Below, piece after piece: positions 32,628 through 35,503 of a stretch of DNA of 35,503 nt. The notes below the pieces were generated by a model. It was not told the DNA's origin. It made no database searches and saw only the letters and a program-made list of their open reading frames with translations. The position numbers and the translations under genes are program-made. The first letter of the stretch is position 1, and each line of letters starts with the position of its first letter. Origin of the DNA: an uncultured Clostridia bacterium (GTDB lineage: Bacteria > Bacillota > Clostridia > Lachnospirales > UBA5962); contig CAMLLW010000015.1 of NCBI GenBank assembly GCA_946481295.1, positions 1 through 35,503 of the forward strand, read 5' to 3'.

Positions 32628-34433
32628 TTATTTAATACTAAGAATTGCATGGAATGCTTCTTGTGGAATATCTGCTTTTCCAAAACTTCTTTGTCTTTTC
32701 TTATTTTCAGATATCTTTTTAGCAGCTCTTTTCTTTTTAGACATACTACCAGAAAAACCTTTTCCTGTAACACTTTTTCTTAATGGTGGTATATCTTCCC
32801 TTGCAATAACCTTATTTTCAACAATTGATTGTACAGGCATAGGATATAGTTTTCTAGGAATTAAATATTTCATTTTCCCTACAATTTCTTTTCCTTTTTC
32901 ATATGCTTTATCCCTTGATACAATAAATGAAAAAGCATCTACTAGTTCATCATTTAACCCTATATCTACTTTAACTAAATCACTTACTTTATATGTTACT
33001 TCTCTATAATCTATAGAAGCATACCCATGTGTTATAGATTTTAATGAATCATAAAAATCGTATACTATTTCTGACATTGGTAATTGATATAATAATTCTA
33101 CAGTATTTGAATTTAAGTATTTTGTTTCTTCATATACACCACGTTTATCTGAACATAATTCTATTACAGATCCAAGACTATCTGCAGGTATAATAATACT
33201 TGAGTCTATAAATGGTTCTTCGATATATTCTATTTTTTCAAATGAAGGAAATTCATAAGGGTTGTTTATTGAAAGCTCTTCACCTGTTTTTAAATGTAAA
33301 TGATATTCAACACTTGGTGCAGTTGTTAATATTTCTAAATCAAATTCTCTTTCTAGTCTTTCTTGAACAATTTCCATATGAAGTATGCCTAAAAATCCAC
33401 AACGGAAACCTACTCCTAAAGTTGCAGATACTTCTGGTTGATAAATTAAAGCAGAGTCATTTAATGCAAGTTTTTCAACTGCTTCTCTAAGTTTTTCTTG
33501 TTCTTTATTATCAAGAGGAAAAAATCCTGCAAAAACCATTGGTTTAGCTTCTTTATATCCTGGTAATGGTTCTGTATCTTTATTATCTGCAATTGTATCT
33601 CCAATTTTAATATCACTTGCTTCTTTTATACCTGTTATAACATATCCAACTTCACCTGCTGAAAGTTCTTCCCATGGTTGCATTTTAGGATTAAATACAC
33701 CAACATCTGCAACTTCAAAACTTCTATCTGTAGCAAGTAAATTAACTTTCATACTCGGTTTTAATGTTCCATTTACTACTTTTATATTAAGAATTACACC
33801 TTTATAAGAATCATAATGAGAATCAAATATAAGTGCTTGCAAAGGATCATTAGCTATTCCAGTAGGATGAGGTATATTTTTAGTAATAGACTCTAAAATA
33901 TCTGTAACACCTTCTCCTGTTCTAGCAGATGCCAATATAGCAAGATCAGTATCTATCCCTTCAATTTCTTCTAATTGCTCTAGTACTTTATCTGGATCAG
34001 CACTTGGCATATCAATTTTATTTATTACAGGAATAATTTTTAAATTTTGTTCTTGAGCTAATCTTAAATTTGCCATTGTTTGGGCTTGTATTCCCTGTGT
34101 TGCATCTATTACAAGTAAAGCTCCTTCACAGGCAACAAGACTTCTTGATACTTCGTAATTAAAGTCAGCATGTCCTGGGGTATCAATTAAGTTAAATTCA
34201 TATTCTTGTCCGTCTTTAGCATCATAGTACATATGAATAGCTTTAAGCTTAATTGTTATTCCTCTTTCTCTTTCTAAATTCATATCGTCTAATAACTGTT
34301 CTTTCATTTCTCGTTTAGATACAGTCTGAGTCATTTCTATCATTCTGTCTGCAAGTGTAGACTTACCGTGATCTATATGGGCTATAATACAAAAATTACG
34401 TATATTTTTTTGTCTTATATATTCATCTTTCAT
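32628..34433 (-). CDS. lepA: Elongation factor 4 (LepA)
   Basis: Ribosome-associated translational GTPase. 601 residues from the ATG with AGAGG nine bases upstream; an ATG seven codons earlier lacks a site. G1 AHIDHGKST, RGITIK (G2), DTPGHADF (G3), NKIDMPSA (G4), then domains II-V and the LepA-specific basic C-terminus (RKSVTGKGFSGSMSKKKRAAKK). Normal length. The 250-base gap downstream has an AATTAGTTAT / ATAACTAATT inverted repeat near 32528-32569 but no classical terminator. Confidence 0.97.
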   Translation of the reverse strand: MKDEYIRQKNIRNFCIIAHIDHGKSTLADRMIEMTQTVSKREMKEQLLDDMNLERERGITIKLKAIHMYYDAKDGQEYEFNLIDTPGHADFNYEVSRSLVACEGALLVIDATQGIQAQTMANLRLAQEQNLKIIPVINKIDMPSADPDKVLEQLEEIEGIDTDLAILASARTGEGVTDILESITKNIPHPTGIANDPLQALIFDSHYDSYKGVILNIKVVNGTLKPSMKVNLLATDRSFEVADVGVFNPKMQPWEELSAGEVGYVITGIKEASDIKIGDTIADNKDTEPLPGYKEAKPMVFAGFFPLDNKEQEKLREAVEKLALNDSALIYQPEVSATLGVGFRCGFLGILHMEIVQERLEREFDLEILTTAPSVEYHLHLKTGEELSINNPYEFPSFEKIEYIEEPFIDSSIIIPADSLGSVIELCSDKRGVYEETKYLNSNTVELLYQLPMSEIVYDFYDSLKSITHGYASIDYREVTYKVSDLVKVDIGLNDELVDAFSFIVSRDKAYEKGKEIVGKMKYLIPRKLYPMPVQSIVENKVIAREDIPPLRKSVTGKGFSGSMSKKKRAAKKISENKKRQRSFGKADIPQEAFHAILSIK

Positions 34434-34500
34434 TGTAAAGAGCCTCTCTTTCATAAAACATATTGTTAATTAACGTTAAAACAGAATTTTAATAATATAT

Positions 34501-34529
34501 AGTTTATTATTATAGTTAATTTAAGTCAA
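34501..34529 (-). promoter_or_regulatory. Candidate promoter of lepA
   Basis: Minus strand TTGACT, 17 bases, TAAACT (4/6), lying within an inverted repeat TAGTTTATTATTA (34500-34512) / TAATAATAAACTA (34538-34550). About 70 bases before lepA. Confidence 0.38.
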
Positions 34530-35068
34530 TGGAAAACTAATAATAAACTAATACTATATATTTAAGGAATATAACATAATAAACACTATATTTTATCAAT
34601 TAAAATTTTGAAACTATTCCTAAATATTATATTAGGCAAGTAGCAATTTTCACACAAAAATTTTCTTTATAAAACTAAATATTAATCTAATATGATTCTT
34701 TTTATTTTTTGTATTATAATAAAATTCTAATAAATTTTATTTGAAATATATATAATTTATTTATGATTTAATAAAATTTATGATGTTTAATAACAATATT
34801 TTTTGTTTCTTACTAATCATTTTAATTAATTTATTTAAAATATAATTTTAATAATTAATAATAATATTTTTTTTATTTTAATAAATATTAATTAAATTTT
34901 AAATCATTAAATTATTTATATTAAAATTTATATTGTATATTTAAATAAATATTTCTATATTTTTAGTAATTTTATAATTTAAATATGATTATAAAATAAA
35001 TTTCTTATTATTTATAAAAAAACTTATATAATTAAGTTTTATTTAAATAATAAATTAAATATAAAAAC
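34530..35068. other. Gene-free AT-rich spacer
   Basis: About 540 bases, extremely AT-rich, particularly after 34680. No ORF with a ribosome-binding site, no RNA gene and no repeat except the inverted repeat at its lepA end. GGCAAGTAGCAATTTTCAC near 34635-34653 is the only less AT-biased stretch. I see nothing functional in it. Confidence 0.6.
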
Positions 35069-35088
35069 TCGAGACTAAAAAGTCTCGA
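35069..35088 (-). terminator. Terminator of the Nudix gene
   Basis: TCGAGACT / AGTCTCGA with a four-base loop, then TTTTTATATTT on the minus strand; 14 bases beyond the stop codon. Confidence 0.85.
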
Positions 35089-35101
35089 AATTTATTTATA
35101 T

Positions 35102-35482
35102 TTAATTTATTATTTTACTTATTAATGGTAAATCTGCTGGTAGCCAATTTACAGAAAATAAATCTTCTTTACTTAGCCATTTAGCTTCTTTTGCTTCTTT
35201 TAAAATTAAATCTCCTGAAATAATTTCACACCAAAAACAATCCATAGATAAATGAAATGTAGGGTAATCATATTCAATAGTATCAATAAGTTCACCTATA
35301 GATATATGTATATCTAATTCTTCTTTTATTTCTCTAATTAAAGCATCTTTAGATGCTTCACCTTCTTCAATCTTTCCACCTGGAAATTCCCACTGTCCTT
35401 TAAATTCGCCATATCCTTTGGCTGTTGCAAATATTTTATCTTTATCTCTAATTACAGCAGCTACTACTCTAATAGTTTTCAT
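35102..35482 (-). CDS. MutT-type Nudix hydrolase
   Basis: 126 residues. Nudix box GGKIEEGEASKDALIREIKEEL fits GX5EX7REUXEEXGU with Leu for the last Gly; WEFPGG before it and a KGQW segment are typical of 8-oxo-dGTP/(d)NTP pyrophosphohydrolases of the MutT group, which clear oxidised nucleotides. Full-length for the family. AGGAGA lies 7 bases before the ATG. It is at the window edge, so upstream context is unseen; the substrate is inferred. Confidence 0.9.
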   Translation of the reverse strand: MKTIRVVAAVIRDKDKIFATAKGYGEFKGQWEFPGGKIEEGEASKDALIREIKEELDIHISIGELIDTIEYDYPTFHLSMDCFWCEIISGDLILKEAKEAKWLSKEDLFSVNWLPADLPLISKIIN

Positions 35483-35503
35483 ATATTATCTCCTACTATA
35501 ATA

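Noticed and set aside
34680-35060. Possible replication or phage attachment site in the AT-rich spacer
   Set aside because: No DnaA boxes, direct repeats, integrase gene or tRNA nearby; only compositional bias.
1-35503. CRISPR array, tRNA or rRNA genes, prophage or defence operon
   Set aside because: No regularly spaced repeats, no tRNA-like cloverleaf and no phage or defence protein families were seen.

Overview
The window comes from a very AT-rich, endospore-forming, flagellated member of the Firmicutes, most likely class Clostridia. Sporulation genes (an alpha/beta-type SASP, spoIIQ, spoIID, a pdaB-like gene and a spoVM microgene) sit among flagellar genes (flgM-flgN-flgK-flgK-flgL-fliW-csrA) and a clostridial housekeeping backbone. 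Ribosome-binding sites are strong AGGAGG types, TTG and GTG starts are common, and strong hairpin terminators follow most transcription units. I cannot name the species. Almost everything reads on the minus strand; the clear plus-strand genes are the SDR dehydrogenase and rpmB.

Layout. 1-4.7 kb: a SASP, a membrane-anchored PepSY/YycI-like protein, thiM, acpS with an overlapping coiled-coil gene, and a secreted HEXXH metallopeptidase of unknown role. 4.7-6.7 kb: spoIIQ (its LytM domain has lost most zinc ligands) and spoIID. 6.7-13 kb: the late flagellar block with two different flgK paralogues in tandem, ending in the fliW-csrA pair that controls flagellin translation. 13-14.6 kb: comF (late-competence phosphoribosyltransferase family) split by a compact ORF-less group II intron of about 764 nt in sense orientation; exact excision restores one 248-codon frame. 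14.6-18.2 kb: recD2, a DUF2225 gene and a gene-free divergent spacer. 18.2-25.7 kb: an SDR dehydrogenase, pdaB-like deacetylase, a coiled-coil protein, coaD, rsmD, recG, a fatty-acid-kinase-like gene (yloV/fakA type) and its asp23-family neighbour.

25.7-28.3 kb: rpmB (plus) converges on a two-gene micro-operon (minus): a 45-aa two-helix membrane peptide followed by spoVM (25 aa), separated from rpmB by a perfect 64-bp palindrome. Then come a divergent polysaccharide deacetylase and a DegV/FakB-type lipid-binding protein. 28.5-31.9 kb: iscR-iscS-iscU-mnmA, the Fe-S assembly and tRNA thiolation operon, with a good promoter and an Rrf2-type operator in its leader. 31.9-32.4 kb: rpsU followed by a structured, non-coding 3' region that ends at a terminator. 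32.6-35.5 kb: lepA, an AT-rich gene-free spacer and a MutT-type Nudix hydrolase.

How they fit together: FlgM/FlgN/FlgK/FlgL/FliW/CsrA time and assemble the filament junction; SpoIID and SpoIIQ act on opposite faces of the engulfing septum, and SpoVM recruits the coat scaffold to the forespore; IscR senses Fe-S status and controls the cysteine desulfurase that also supplies sulfur to MnmA. Nothing here is clearly a new defence or biosynthetic system. The features most worth pursuing are the intron in comF, the membrane microprotein paired with SpoVM, and the structured RNA after rpsU.
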